DNA of 21,673 bases from a virus, in IMG/VR virus record IMGVR_UViG_3300037189_018674, positions 1 to 21,673 of that record. One strand, 5' to 3'. A model generated the notes under the pieces. The model searched no databases. It had not been told where the DNA came from and was given only the letters and a program-made list of their open reading frames with translations. This document shows, in pieces, positions 7,344-14,779 of the stretch (the first letter of the stretch is position 1; each line of letters opens with the position of its first letter). A program made the translations under genes and the position numbers.

Positions 7344-7371
7344 TTGACTAGCAGCAGAATTCTGCTATCAT
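7344..7371 (+). promoter_or_regulatory. Sigma70-like promoter with extended -10
   Basis: TTGACT at 7344-7349 (-35) and TATCAT at 7366-7371 (-10) are separated by 16 bases. TGC at 7363-7365 makes it an extended -10 (TGnTATCAT). Transcription should start near 7378, at or next to the ATG of the dCMP deaminase gene at 7379, so the message would have practically no leader. No ribosome-binding site precedes that ATG, which agrees. This is the best promoter in the window and lies at the switch from membrane/structural to nucleotide-metabolism genes. A host-like promoter implies early or middle transcription by host RNA polymerase. Confidence 0.7.
7353..7366. promoter_or_regulatory. Perfect 14-bp palindrome in the promoter spacer (putative operator)
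   Basis: AGCAGAATTCTGCT reads the same on both strands. It fills most of the spacer between the -35 and -10 boxes and touches the first base of the -10. A dimeric repressor bound here would block RNA polymerase directly. I saw no second copy elsewhere in the window. The palindrome is directly visible; its role as an operator is inferred from its position. Confidence 0.55.
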
Positions 7372-7378
7372 ATGCTAT

Positions 7379-7861
7379 ATGAAAACAACACCCCTCGCTA
7401 GACCATCATGGAACGATTATTTCTTAGGTCTTGCTAAAGTCATTTCACAACGCAGTCACGATTCTCAAACACAACATGGTTGTGTAATTACAGATCAAAA
7501 TAATAGGATACTGGGTGTTGGATATAATGGTTTTGCACGAGGCTTGGACGATGATCTATTGCCAACCACTCGTCCTGATAAATATCCGTGGATGATACAT
7601 GCAGAAAGAAACGCATTAAGTAATTGTGTTGTTAGACCGGACAATGGAGTAGCATATGTTACTGGCCAATGCTGTAATGATTGTATTATGGCCTTATGGC
7701 AAGAAGGCGTCTCCACAGTTATCATGATGGATGATCATGGTACACATTTATTTGATGACAAAGCACAAAAACACTTTGATTCTTTTGTCAAAATGAGTCA
7801 AATCAATATTAGATACATTAAGCCAAACTTCAATTGGCTGAGACAAATACCCGGTGTATAA
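7379..7861 (+). CDS. Deoxycytidylate (dCMP) deaminase
   Basis: This 160-residue zinc enzyme converts dCMP to dUMP, feeding dTTP synthesis. The zinc and catalytic motifs are visible: H74-A-E76 in MIHAERNAL, and Cys99 and Cys102 in CCNDC. The usual Pro before the first zinc cysteine is replaced by another Cys (C98). Upstream, the substrate-side pattern T-Q-x-G-x-V-I ... G-Y-N-G (residues 31-51) is typical of the dCMP deaminase/ComEB family. ATG 7379 is the only plausible start, as homologous sequence begins by residue 9. There is no ribosome-binding site, and a promoter lies just upstream, so translation is probably leaderless. The stop overlaps a 47-residue ORF that leads into the ribonucleotide reductase, so the genes form one nucleotide-synthesis unit. 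Confidence 0.9.
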   Translation: MKTTPLARPSWNDYFLGLAKVISQRSHDSQTQHGCVITDQNNRILGVGYNGFARGLDDDLLPTTRPDKYPWMIHAERNALSNCVVRPDNGVAYVTGQCCNDCIMALWQEGVSTVIMMDDHGTHLFDDKAQKHFDSFVKMSQINIRYIKPNFNWLRQIPGV

Positions 7862-8004
7862 TGAACTTACCAATAATAATATTTTATGGCAGTTTAATTT
7901 GTTATTTTTATAATAGAGTTTATACTGAAGATTTATTAATGACAAATTTTTCTTTTCAAACCGCAATCATTATAGGTATCATTGCCATTTTAAATAGGAG
8001 ATAG
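7861..8004 (+). CDS. 47-residue membrane peptide between dCMP deaminase and RNR
   Basis: An ORF begins at ATG 7861, sharing its first base with the deaminase stop (TAATG), and ends at TAG 8002-8004, one base before the reductase ATG. The product has two hydrophobic stretches (about residues 3-17 and 34-44) joined by a short polar loop, and ends LNRR. The ribosome-binding site of the reductase (AGGAG, 7996-8000) lies inside its last codons. It fills the gap exactly with coupled ends on both sides, which argues that it is translated. Its peptide could have a membrane role, or its translation may simply control initiation at the reductase. No family is recognised. Confidence 0.5.
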   Translation: MNLPIIIFYGSLICYFYNRVYTEDLLMTNFSFQTAIIIGIIAILNRR

Positions 8005-8005
8005 T

Positions 8006-10195
8006 ATGTCGGCACTTCAAGAACTTCAGAATTATACATTTGTTAGTAAGTATGCTCGTTGGATAGAAGATAAGAATCGCAGAGAAACTTGGAAGGAAGC
8101 TGTTGATCGCGTCAAAAATATGATGCATACCCAGTATCCTGATGTCAAAGAAGATATCGATTGGGCATATGATATGATGTATAAGAAGAAGATTCTTGGT
8201 AGCCAAAGAGCATTACAGTTCGGTGGCGAACCAATTCTCAAAAGACATGCGAAGATATACAACTGCACAAGTTCATATTGTGATCGACTCCGATTTTTCC
8301 AAGAGTGTTTCTGGCTACTATTATGTGGTAGCGGAACAGGATTTAGTGTTCAAAAACACCACGTTGCAAAATTACCAACATTAGAACATGATATTCCCGA
8401 CAACAATGAAGGAACAAAATATGTTATTGAAGATAGCATAGAAGGATGGGCAGATGCTCTTGGAGTTCTTCTTAGTTCTTACTTTAGTAAGCCAATTGAA
8501 GAATTCAAAATATACAAAAATACTTATGTTGTTTTTGACTATTCAAATATTAGACCTAAAGGATCATCATTAGCCAGTGGCGTAGGAAAGGCCCCTGGAT
8601 TTGAGCCACTACAAAATGGACTAGAAAAAATCAGAACTCTACTAGATCGTTGTATCTCTAATGGCCAAAAGAAACTAAGACCAATCGATGCTTATGATAT
8701 TGTTATGCACAGTAGCGATGCCGTGTTAAGTGGTGGAGTCAGACGCTCTGCTAGTCTTGCTTTATTTAGTCCTGATGATGAAGAAATGGCAAAAGCAAAA
8801 ACCGGTAATTGGTATATAGACAACCCACAAAGAGCACGAAGTAATAATTCGGCACTTCTACTTAAAAATGAAACAACGCTTGAAGAATTTCAAGAACTAA
8901 TGGAAAGTGTTAAAGAATTCGGAGAACCAGGATTTATTTGGAGTGACTCAACAGAAATGACATTTAATCCTTGCGTAGAGGTTGGAATGTGGCCAGTAGA
9001 TGAAGAAACTGGAAAGAGTGGATGGCAAGGATGTAATCTATCTACTATCAACTGTTCATCAATTGAAGATGAAGATGATTTTTATGAAAGATGTAAGGCT
9101 GCTGCTATTATAGGAACTCTACAGGCTGGATTCACTAAACTAGATTATCTTGGAGAGATCACTTGCAGAATTTTTGAAAGAGAAGCTCTGCTTGGAGTTT
9201 CATTAACTGGAACAATGGAAAAACACGATCTTATTCTTTCAGAAAAGGTTCTTCGTGCCGGAGCTAAAATTGCAGTCGAAACAAACAAAGAGCTATCAAA
9301 AAAGATCAAAATTAACCAAGCAGCAAGAGTAACTTGTCTAAAGCCAGAAGGCACAAGCTCTAGTATGCTTGGAACAAGCTCGGGTATCCACCCACATCAT
9401 GCTAAACGCTATATAAGACACGTACAGGCCAATATTTTAGAAGCACCGTACCAACACTTTAAAAAACTAAACCCGCAAGCCTGTGAAAAATCCAGTTGGT
9501 CAGCAAACAATACGGATGAGGTAATTAAGTTTCCAATAGAGGTTCCAGACGGAGCTAAATTAAAGAACCAATTACCAGCTGTAGAAATGTTATCTATTGT
9601 TAAAGATACTCAAAAAAACTGGGTTCAAAGTGGAAAAAACAGATCATTATGTACTCAAGAATATTTAAGTCATAATGTTAGTAATACCGTAACCGTTAAG
9701 CCAGACGAATGGGATGATGTTACTAAATATATTTATGATAACCGTAAATATTTTGCTGGTATTAGTTTAATTCCACAGAGCGGAGATAAAGACTATACAC
9801 AAGCCCCATTCACAACAGTTTATACTAGTCGTGAAATAGTTAAAGAATATGGAGATGCTGCATTGTGGTGCTCTGGACTAATTCAATTGGGCTTGAATGC
9901 TTTTAATAACAATCTATGGGCGGCTTGTGATTATGCTAGTATGAATCAGACAAAAGAAAATGATAGTCAAGATAAATTATTATTTATTACCAAGATGAAA
10001 AATTTTGCTGGTAAATATTTTGATAGTGACCTTAAGAGACTAACATATTGTATGAAGGATGTTTATAATTGGAAAATCTATTGCGATCTATATAACGGAT
10101 TTAAAAAAGTAGACTATACACAACTTCTGGAAAATGAAGATAATACTGTCGGGATTGAGGAAATAAGTTGTGCTGGTGGCGCCTGTTTATTATAA
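8006..10195 (+). CDS. nrdJ: Class II (adenosylcobalamin-dependent) ribonucleotide reductase, monomeric type
   Basis: The enzyme has 729 residues and reduces ribonucleotides (triphosphates in the Lactobacillus-type subfamily) to deoxyribonucleotides using vitamin B12 coenzyme, so it needs no small subunit and no oxygen. Active-site motifs are present: Cys87 in YNCTSSYCD as the first redox cysteine, NPCVE (Asn321, Cys323 thiyl radical, Glu325), and Cys343 in GCNLS as partner. The C-terminus ends CAGGACLL, a C-x4-C pair (Cys722, Cys727) that passes electrons to the active site, as in the Lactobacillus leichmannii enzyme. The start has AGGAG five bases upstream. No intein or intron interrupts it. 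It follows the dCMP deaminase and supplies precursors for the replication genes downstream. Confidence 0.92.
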   Translation: MSALQELQNYTFVSKYARWIEDKNRRETWKEAVDRVKNMMHTQYPDVKEDIDWAYDMMYKKKILGSQRALQFGGEPILKRHAKIYNCTSSYCDRLRFFQECFWLLLCGSGTGFSVQKHHVAKLPTLEHDIPDNNEGTKYVIEDSIEGWADALGVLLSSYFSKPIEEFKIYKNTYVVFDYSNIRPKGSSLASGVGKAPGFEPLQNGLEKIRTLLDRCISNGQKKLRPIDAYDIVMHSSDAVLSGGVRRSASLALFSPDDEEMAKAKTGNWYIDNPQRARSNNSALLLKNETTLEEFQELMESVKEFGEPGFIWSDSTEMTFNPCVEVGMWPVDEETGKSGWQGCNLSTINCSSIEDEDDFYERCKAAAIIGTLQAGFTKLDYLGEITCRIFEREALLGVSLTGTMEKHDLILSEKVLRAGAKIAVETNKELSKKIKINQAARVTCLKPEGTSSSMLGTSSGIHPHHAKRYIRHVQANILEAPYQHFKKLNPQACEKSSWSANNTDEVIKFPIEVPDGAKLKNQLPAVEMLSIVKDTQKNWVQSGKNRSLCTQEYLSHNVSNTVTVKPDEWDDVTKYIYDNRKYFAGISLIPQSGDKDYTQAPFTTVYTSREIVKEYGDAALWCSGLIQLGLNAFNNNLWAACDYASMNQTKENDSQDKLLFITKMKNFAGKYFDSDLKRLTYCMKDVYNWKIYCDLYNGFKKVDYTQLLENEDNTVGIEEISCAGGACLL

Positions 10196-10213
10196 GAACA
10201 ATATTACTCGTTA

Positions 10214-10266
10214 TTCTTATAAAGGTGTATTATTAATATAGTATTTTAATACTCCTTATATAAGAA
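10214..10266 (+). promoter_or_regulatory. Long imperfect hairpin between RNR and phoH
   Basis: Bases 10214-10232 pair with 10247-10266: 18 base pairs, one T-T mismatch (10226/10253) and one bulged A (10258). The 14-base loop holds a further AATA/TATT pairing around TAG (10235-10245), so nearly the whole 53 bases fold. No T-run follows the 3' arm (AAAGGG comes next), so it is a poor rho-independent terminator. The 3' end of the stem abuts the AAAAGG ribosome-binding site of phoH (10265-10270). It may protect or delimit the reductase message, or control phoH translation. Confidence 0.6.
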
Positions 10267-10277
10267 AAGGGCACACA

Positions 10278-11009
10278 TTGAGAAAAACTAATAGAAACTC
10301 AAAGAAAAAAAGTAAGGTTATTGATGCGACAAATAGTTTGGAACCCAAAGGAGCCGCTTATAGAAATCGATTAAAACCAAGAACAGAAAATCAAAAAGAA
10401 TACATAAGGACTGTTGCAGAAAATACTATAACATTTTGTCAAGGCTTAGCCGGTAGTGGCAAAACACACATCGCTATAGGAATGGCTCTTGAGTATCTTT
10501 TAGATGAAAAAGTAAAAAAGATTATTATCACAAGACCTATATTAGAGGCTGGAGAAAAAATGGGATATCTCCCAGGATCAGCAGAAGAAAAATTACATCC
10601 TTATCTATTACCTATACTAGATGAAATTGTACACTTCATAAGCTCAGCACATTATGCTTCACTAAGACTTAATAATAAAGTTGAAGTGGTTCCACTGGGA
10701 CTTATGAGAGGTCGTAATTTTCATAACGCTTTTATTGTTGCTGATGAGTGCCAGAATGCGTCATATGAACAATTAAAAATGCTAATAACAAGAACAGGAC
10801 AAGCTAGTAAAATGGTTTTAACTGGCGACGTTGCTCAGTCTGATTTAAGCAGACATTTACAAGGCGGTTTTAGCGATATGATATCAGCCCTTAATGGAGT
10901 TGAAGGTATAGGTTATTCTAAATTAGAAGCCTCAGATATTGTAAGAAATCCAATCATCTCTAAAATCCTATATAGACTTGATGACTATGAGCAGCAAAGC
11001 CGAAAATAG
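10278..11009 (+). CDS. phoH: PhoH-like P-loop ATPase
   Basis: The protein has 243 residues. Walker A is GLAGSGKT (residues 56-63) and Walker B is AFIVADECQN (151-160), followed by T-G-D-x-x-Q-S-D, all typical of the PhoH/YlaK family. PhoH proteins are widespread in phages, and their exact role is unsettled (RNA-related ATPase or helicase activity has been proposed). The N-terminal 35 residues are highly basic and may bind nucleic acid. The start is TTG 10278, with AAAAGG seven bases upstream; no ATG exists before the Walker A region. It is the first gene after the hairpin at 10214 and overlaps the next gene by 29 bases. It ends with tandem stops TAG TAA. Confidence 0.88.
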   Translation: MRKTNRNSKKKSKVIDATNSLEPKGAAYRNRLKPRTENQKEYIRTVAENTITFCQGLAGSGKTHIAIGMALEYLLDEKVKKIIITRPILEAGEKMGYLPGSAEEKLHPYLLPILDEIVHFISSAHYASLRLNNKVEVVPLGLMRGRNFHNAFIVADECQNASYEQLKMLITRTGQASKMVLTGDVAQSDLSRHLQGGFSDMISALNGVEGIGYSKLEASDIVRNPIISKILYRLDDYEQQSRK

Positions 11010-11580
11010 TAAATGTTTATTATTAAATGCCGACTATTCCCCTCTGAGAATAATATCTTGGCAGAGGGCTATAGTTTGGTCTATTAGATATGAAGATAGT
11101 AAAAATTATGGTATCGAAATATTATCATATTACAAAGATAAACACATACAAGGATCTGCCGGCAAACAATATCCTGTTCCGGCAGTAGCAAAAACACTTA
11201 GATTCTTCAACCTATACAATAGAAAGATTAATTTTTCTAGACATAATTTATTTATTAGAGATAATCATACATGTCAATATTGTGGTATTCAATTATGTTT
11301 CTCACAATTAACATATGATCATATAATTCCAAAAAGTAGATTCAATGAGAATAAAAGATTATCTACAAATTGGAATAATGTTGTTACAGCATGCAGACCA
11401 TGTAATCATAAAAAGGGCAACAGAACACCAAAAGAAGCTGGGATGTCATTAATAAATATCCCAATCGAGCCGAATTATTCTTACGCATACTTGCCATGGT
11501 ACCAGGAACTATCTAATATAACTCAGGGATCGTCGTACGAAATATGGAAACCATTTATATCTCATATTAATTATGTCTAA
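10981..11580 (+). CDS. HNH endonuclease with zinc-binding cysteines
   Basis: The protein has about 199 residues. Residues 98-143 form an HNH nuclease core with structural zinc: C98-x-x-C101 (CQYCG), the catalytic D113-H114 (TYDHIIPKSRF), W131-N-N-V-V, and C138-R-P-C141-N-H143-K-K-G-N. The first 90 residues carry L-L-L-N-A-D-Y-x-P-L, commonly seen in standalone bacterial and phage HNH proteins of this type. It cuts DNA, but whether it is a free-standing homing enzyme or serves replication, recombination or packaging is unclear. It overlaps the end of phoH. ATG 10981 and ATG 10987 are both possible starts, and neither has a clear ribosome-binding site. The last eight bases overlap the next gene. 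Confidence 0.85.
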   Translation: MTMSSKAENSKCLLLNADYSPLRIISWQRAIVWSIRYEDSKNYGIEILSYYKDKHIQGSAGKQYPVPAVAKTLRFFNLYNRKINFSRHNLFIRDNHTCQYCGIQLCFSQLTYDHIIPKSRFNENKRLSTNWNNVVTACRPCNHKKGNRTPKEAGMSLINIPIEPNYSYAYLPWYQELSNITQGSSYEIWKPFISHINYV

Positions 11581-11980
11581 TTTTATATTTAATCCAAAAG
11601 ATCAAGAACCAACAGAACACCTATATTGTTTAATAGGGCAACAAGATTTTTTAGATGAAGATGGCTGCCCTAGGTTAAATGATTCTGCTTCTGATCACAT
11701 AGTTGCTAAAAGCATACAAAACAAAAAAGGTAAAAATATTGTATCGTCACAAAATTATTGTACTTATTTTTTAAGAATATCTCCCAATCTTCAATTGTAC
11801 AATCCTATAAATAGATTATCTCCGATAAAAGATAAAAGACAATATAATTTTATAGATTCTATATGTAAAGAAAAATGGATGTTTAAAGAGGTTAATAAGC
11901 AAGTGTTCGATAAATATTTAACTTTTCTTAAGACAAAAAATATATCTTGGTTAAAAGATGCTGAGCGTGAACTAAAATAA
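11573..11980 (+). CDS. Unknown protein, paralogue A of a local pair
   Basis: The protein has 135 residues and I recognise no family. It is clearly related to the product of 12678-13055. Shared features in the same order are N-F-I-F-x-P-x-D at the N-terminus, an acidic D/E patch near residues 25-30, L-Y-N-P (75-78), V-N (107-108), F-x-x-Y-x-x-F-L-x-T-x-N-x-S near 112-125 and A-E-R-E (130-133). It has no membrane segment and looks like a small globular cytoplasmic protein. The start overlaps the HNH stop by eight bases, and the FmdB-type zinc ribbon follows one base after its stop. Position within the replication block suggests a DNA-related accessory role, which is a guess. Confidence 0.6.
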   Translation: MSNFIFNPKDQEPTEHLYCLIGQQDFLDEDGCPRLNDSASDHIVAKSIQNKKGKNIVSSQNYCTYFLRISPNLQLYNPINRLSPIKDKRQYNFIDSICKEKWMFKEVNKQVFDKYLTFLKTKNISWLKDAERELK

Positions 11981-11981
11981 T

Positions 11982-12326
11982 ATGCCAACCTACTCGTATT
12001 TCTGCAATACATGTAAAAAAGATTTTGAATTATTTTTTTACATTAAAGACTATATTAGTGATCCAGAATGTTCATTGTGTTATTCTAAAGACACTCATAG
12101 GTCTTATATTAAAGATGTGGCAACTCAAAATCTGTCAGTTAAAAAATCAGATAGTGAGTTAAAAACAATAGGAGATTTAGCAAATCGTAATCGTGATAAA
12201 TTAAGCGATGATCATAAGCTTGCACTTCATAATAAGCACAATGATTATAAAGATGAGGTGCCACAAACAAAATTACCATCAGGAATGAGTCGTATTAAAA
12301 AATCTAAAAAAACAAAGTGGACGTAA
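11982..12326 (+). CDS. FmdB-type zinc-ribbon protein
   Basis: The protein has 114 residues. The N-terminus MPTYSYFCNTCKKDFELFF with C8-x-x-C11 and then C30-x-x-C33 (CSLC) is the standard start of the FmdB/CxxC zinc-ribbon family (M-P-x-Y-x-Y-x-C-x-x-C-x-x-x-F-E). Family members are described as putative regulators, without a well-established biochemical role. The C-terminal 75 residues are charged and lysine-rich and could bind nucleic acid. It lies between the two members of the paralogous pair (11573 and 12678) and starts one base after the first one's stop. The zinc ribbon is certain from motif order; the function is open. Confidence 0.75.
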   Translation: MPTYSYFCNTCKKDFELFFYIKDYISDPECSLCYSKDTHRSYIKDVATQNLSVKKSDSELKTIGDLANRNRDKLSDDHKLALHNKHNDYKDEVPQTKLPSGMSRIKKSKKTKWT

Positions 12327-12328
12327 TT

Positions 12329-12676
12329 ATGAGTGAAAAAGAATATTCAGACTTAGAAAAAGAAAAAATATTAGAGGCAGTAGAATCCGTATCAAAACAA
12401 TATCAAATTGGATCAGAGTCTCTGGCTTCTCAAATATATTCTCAATCAGAGCATAATAAACTAATTGATTGTAGACATGAAATACTTATACAAATCACTG
12501 CACATGTTATAGAACAAGATGTTACTGGATCAACTGTGGGAACAAAAGAAATATGTCAAAAAAATTATCACATACCAGTTCCAGAAAATAAAGATCATCA
12601 TGTATATTTACAAGGTTTTTTTAATTTCCTAGAAGGATGTATGAATCAGTCGATACAGTCACAAGAAAAGGAATAA
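12329..12676 (+). CDS. Unknown small acidic protein
   Basis: The protein has 115 residues and no family is recognised. It is acidic and glutamate-rich at the N-terminus (MSEKEYSDLEKEKILEAVES), followed by a predicted mostly helical body with three cysteines. There is no membrane segment. I choose ATG 12329, two bases after the FmdB stop, over the in-frame GTG at 12317, which would overlap that gene. No strong ribosome-binding site is visible, so coupling with the upstream gene is likely. One base separates its stop from the second paralogue at 12678. It belongs to a group of small proteins of unknown role inside the replication block. Confidence 0.55.
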   Translation: MSEKEYSDLEKEKILEAVESVSKQYQIGSESLASQIYSQSEHNKLIDCRHEILIQITAHVIEQDVTGSTVGTKEICQKNYHIPVPENKDHHVYLQGFFNFLEGCMNQSIQSQEKE

Positions 12677-12677
12677 T

Positions 12678-13055
12678 ATGGAAAATTTTATTTTTAAACC
12701 AACAGATAAAAAACAACTAGAGCCAATAATTGAATACTATTGTACTAGCAAAGATCAAGACTATGTTGATGATAATAATTTTGCTAGAGCAAATGAATTT
12801 TCTTCAAAAGTACATGCTCAGAAGACTCAAACTTCAAATGGAACTCAGTATGCTATAAAAATAAACAATAATCATAAACTATATAATCCCTTAGGTTTTG
12901 GCCTAGAAGACCGCTCATATAGTATATTAGATAATGTTATTAGTCCAGAATGCAAAATGAAGAATGTTAATCAAATAGCATTTAATCTATATGTTAAATT
13001 TTTAAACACGCAGAATATGTCATTTTTAATACAAGCAGAAAGAGAGATGATATGA
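12678..13055 (+). CDS. Unknown protein, paralogue B of a local pair
   Basis: The protein has 125 residues and is a diverged copy of the product of 11573-11980. It shares NFIF-x-P-x-D at residues 3-10, L-Y-N-P (68-71), V-N (97-98), F-x-x-Y-x-x-F-L-x-T-x-N-x-S (102-115) and A-E-R-E (119-122). The copies therefore arose by duplication and are now separated by two unrelated genes. A weak ribosome-binding site (AAAAGGAA, 12666-12673) lies close upstream. The stop overlaps the next ATG by four bases. No catalytic motif is visible. The conserved C-terminal block is probably the functional core. Confidence 0.6.
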   Translation: MENFIFKPTDKKQLEPIIEYYCTSKDQDYVDDNNFARANEFSSKVHAQKTQTSNGTQYAIKINNNHKLYNPLGFGLEDRSYSILDNVISPECKMKNVNQIAFNLYVKFLNTQNMSFLIQAEREMI

Positions 13056-13360
13056 TGACAAAAATTAGTAATATAAAAAAATATGCAGCACAATGGCTAA
13101 AGCACACTGGATTTAGTAATGAAGATATTGCTAAAGAAATTAAAATTTCATCTTCAGAGATACAGCAGATATTTGACGAATATGAACAGAGTGCTTTGGA
13201 TTCTAAATCTACAAACTTAATGATAACGCACACAGCAGGAAAGAAAATTAATTCTGTTGCTATTATGACAAAAGAAGCATCTGAGTTAGTTGATACTGCT
13301 CGTAATAAAGTATCGCCAACAAGAGACCAAAAAGGAATCTTTAGGCCAAAACAAAAATGA
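13052..13360 (+). CDS. Small HTH-like protein
   Basis: The protein has 102 residues. Residues 6-45 (K-K-Y-A-A-Q-W-L ... F-S-N-E-D-I-A-K-E-I-K-I-S-S-S-E-I-Q-Q-I) have the pattern of a helix-turn-helix of the 'do not skip the cycle of starts' type (A-x-x-I-x-x-x-x-V/I-x-x). The C-terminal part (V-A-I-M-T-K-E-A-S-E-L ... G-I-F-R-P) forms a separate short motif that I have the impression of seeing in other phage proteins, without a known function. Starts at ATG 13052 and ATG 13055 are adjacent. It overlaps both neighbours by four bases. It could be a small DNA-binding regulator, and might even act on the 7353 operator, but that is speculation. Confidence 0.5.
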   Translation: MMTKISNIKKYAAQWLKHTGFSNEDIAKEIKISSSEIQQIFDEYEQSALDSKSTNLMITHTAGKKINSVAIMTKEASELVDTARNKVSPTRDQKGIFRPKQK

Positions 13361-13776
13361 AGTATCCATCTAGATACTCTAATGGTAAAGATGTATCTGC
13401 TGCCCAGTATATAACAGAACTTATATGTGAACATAAAGCGAAATTAGATAAGCTAGATTTGCATTATAAATTTTGGATCAATAAAGAATGGGCAAAATAT
13501 TATAGAAATCAAATTGCAACAGCTAACCAGCTACTAAAAAAATATAACCCTAAATCAGTTATTAAGGCGTTAAACGATAAAAGGGCAGAAAAAATCTATT
13601 CTTTGCGTGCTCCGCACCTTATTGCTATTATAGAACAGTATGATTCTGTTAAAGAAGACACGAATATACCAGAGATTATTGTCAACAGATCAGATGATAA
13701 AACATATAGACAACATAAAAGATCTAATAATATTATATCCAAATTAAAGGAATTAGATGATGGCTACGAGTCTTAA
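13357..13776 (+). CDS. Unknown protein, possible recombinase accessory
   Basis: The protein has 139 residues and no family is recognised. The N-terminus (KYPSRYSNGKDVSAAQYITE) and a W-x-x-x-x-W-x-x-x-Y-R-x-Q-I-x-x-A-N-x-L-L-K-x-Y core look like a conserved, tryptophan-containing helical domain. It is basic overall, without cysteines forming a zinc motif. It overlaps the preceding HTH-like gene by four bases (ATGA) and the RecA-like gene by about 17-20 bases, so translation of the recombinase is coupled to it. A partner or loader role for the recombinase is suggested only by this coupling. Confidence 0.55.
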   Translation: MKYPSRYSNGKDVSAAQYITELICEHKAKLDKLDLHYKFWINKEWAKYYRNQIATANQLLKKYNPKSVIKALNDKRAEKIYSLRAPHLIAIIEQYDSVKEDTNIPEIIVNRSDDKTYRQHKRSNNIISKLKELDDGYES

Positions 13777-14779
13777 AGACGATGTAATTAAAAATTTTGG
13801 AGATGAAATAATACTCTCTGGCAATGCTTTGCTTGATAAGAAAATTTTAACTATTCCAGTGTGTCCCTCTTTGGACATAGCATTAAACGGAGGAATACCG
13901 GAAGGGAGTTTTGTTGTTTTAACTGGACAACCAAAGTGTGGAAAAACTACAACGTCGTTAGATTTTTCAGCAACAGCCCAAAGACCTGAGTATGCTCACG
14001 GTTCTTTTAAAGAGGGGCGACAAGTGTACTACCTAAATATTGAAGGTAGATTAAAGAAAAGAGATTTAGAAGGTATACCTGGATTAAATCTATCACGATT
14101 TCATATTATAGGAAGTCAACAGGGTAAGATATTACATGCAGAAGAATATCTACAAATTGGAGAAAGAATTATAAACGAAGAGCCAGGATGCGTATTAATC
14201 ATAGACTCATATTCTGCATTATGTACAGAAGCAGAAATTACTAGTGATATGGATAAAATGCAAAGAGCTGATGGAGCAAAACTATTAGCTAAATTTTGTC
14301 GTAAAGTAGCTAATGTAATTCCGGTAAATAGAAATATAGTTATTGGAATTACTCACTTAATGGGTAATCCAACAGGTTATGGTGCAGAATTTAAAGAAAA
14401 GAGTGGTCAGGCGATAGCTTATCAAACAGATATTAAGCTAAGAGCTAAAACATTTAAGCCATGGGTTATTGGTGCTGATAATACTCAGATAGGTCAGGAA
14501 ATAGAATGGCAAGTTATCTGTTCTGCTTTGGGTGCTCCGGGTGCTGTTACAACATCATATATCAGATACGGACAAGGAATTGACAAATGTACAGAATTAG
14601 TAAATTTAGCATCTGATCTAGGAGTTATCTACAAGGGAGGCGCTTGGTACACTATAACTTGTCTAGAAGATAAGCCAAAATTTCAAGGAACAGAGAAAGT
14701 AAGGAATTTCTTATTAGAAAATATCGAAGCGTATAAGAAAGTAGAACACTCTGTCAAAGAGGTATTAGGCATCAAATGA
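13760..14779 (+). CDS. RecA/UvsX-type recombinase
   Basis: The protein has about 339 residues and is a strand-exchange ATPase for recombination and recombination-primed replication. Walker A is GQPKCGKT (residues 56-63), preceded by S-L-D-I-A-L-N-G-G-I-P-E-G, the RecA/Rad51-family start. Walker B is CVLIIDS (144-150). A basic R-L-K-K-R patch after 'Y-L-N-I-E-G' corresponds to the family's ATP-sensing region. The end carries K-G-G-A-W-Y, similar to the RecA C-terminal turn. ATG 13760 has AAAGGAA with seven-base spacing; ATG 13757 is also possible. It overlaps the upstream gene and shares ATGA with the PD-(D/E)XK nuclease downstream. Whether it is closer to RecA or UvsX is undecided. Confidence 0.9.
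   Translation: MATSLKDDVIKNFGDEIILSGNALLDKKILTIPVCPSLDIALNGGIPEGSFVVLTGQPKCGKTTTSLDFSATAQRPEYAHGSFKEGRQVYYLNIEGRLKKRDLEGIPGLNLSRFHIIGSQQGKILHAEEYLQIGERIINEEPGCVLIIDSYSALCTEAEITSDMDKMQRADGAKLLAKFCRKVANVIPVNRNIVIGITHLMGNPTGYGAEFKEKSGQAIAYQTDIKLRAKTFKPWVIGADNTQIGQEIEWQVICSALGAPGAVTTSYIRYGQGIDKCTELVNLASDLGVIYKGGAWYTITCLEDKPKFQGTEKVRNFLLENIEAYKKVEHSVKEVLGIK

Noticed and set aside
8006-10195. Intein or intron in the reductase or helicase genes
   Set aside because: Both proteins have continuous motif order and normal length, with no self-splicing blocks. The HNH gene at 10981 is a separate gene, not inserted in either.
12317-12329. GTG 12317 as the start of the acidic protein
   Set aside because: It would overlap the zinc-ribbon gene and lacks a ribosome-binding site. 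ATG 12329 directly after the stop fits the packing of the neighbouring genes better.
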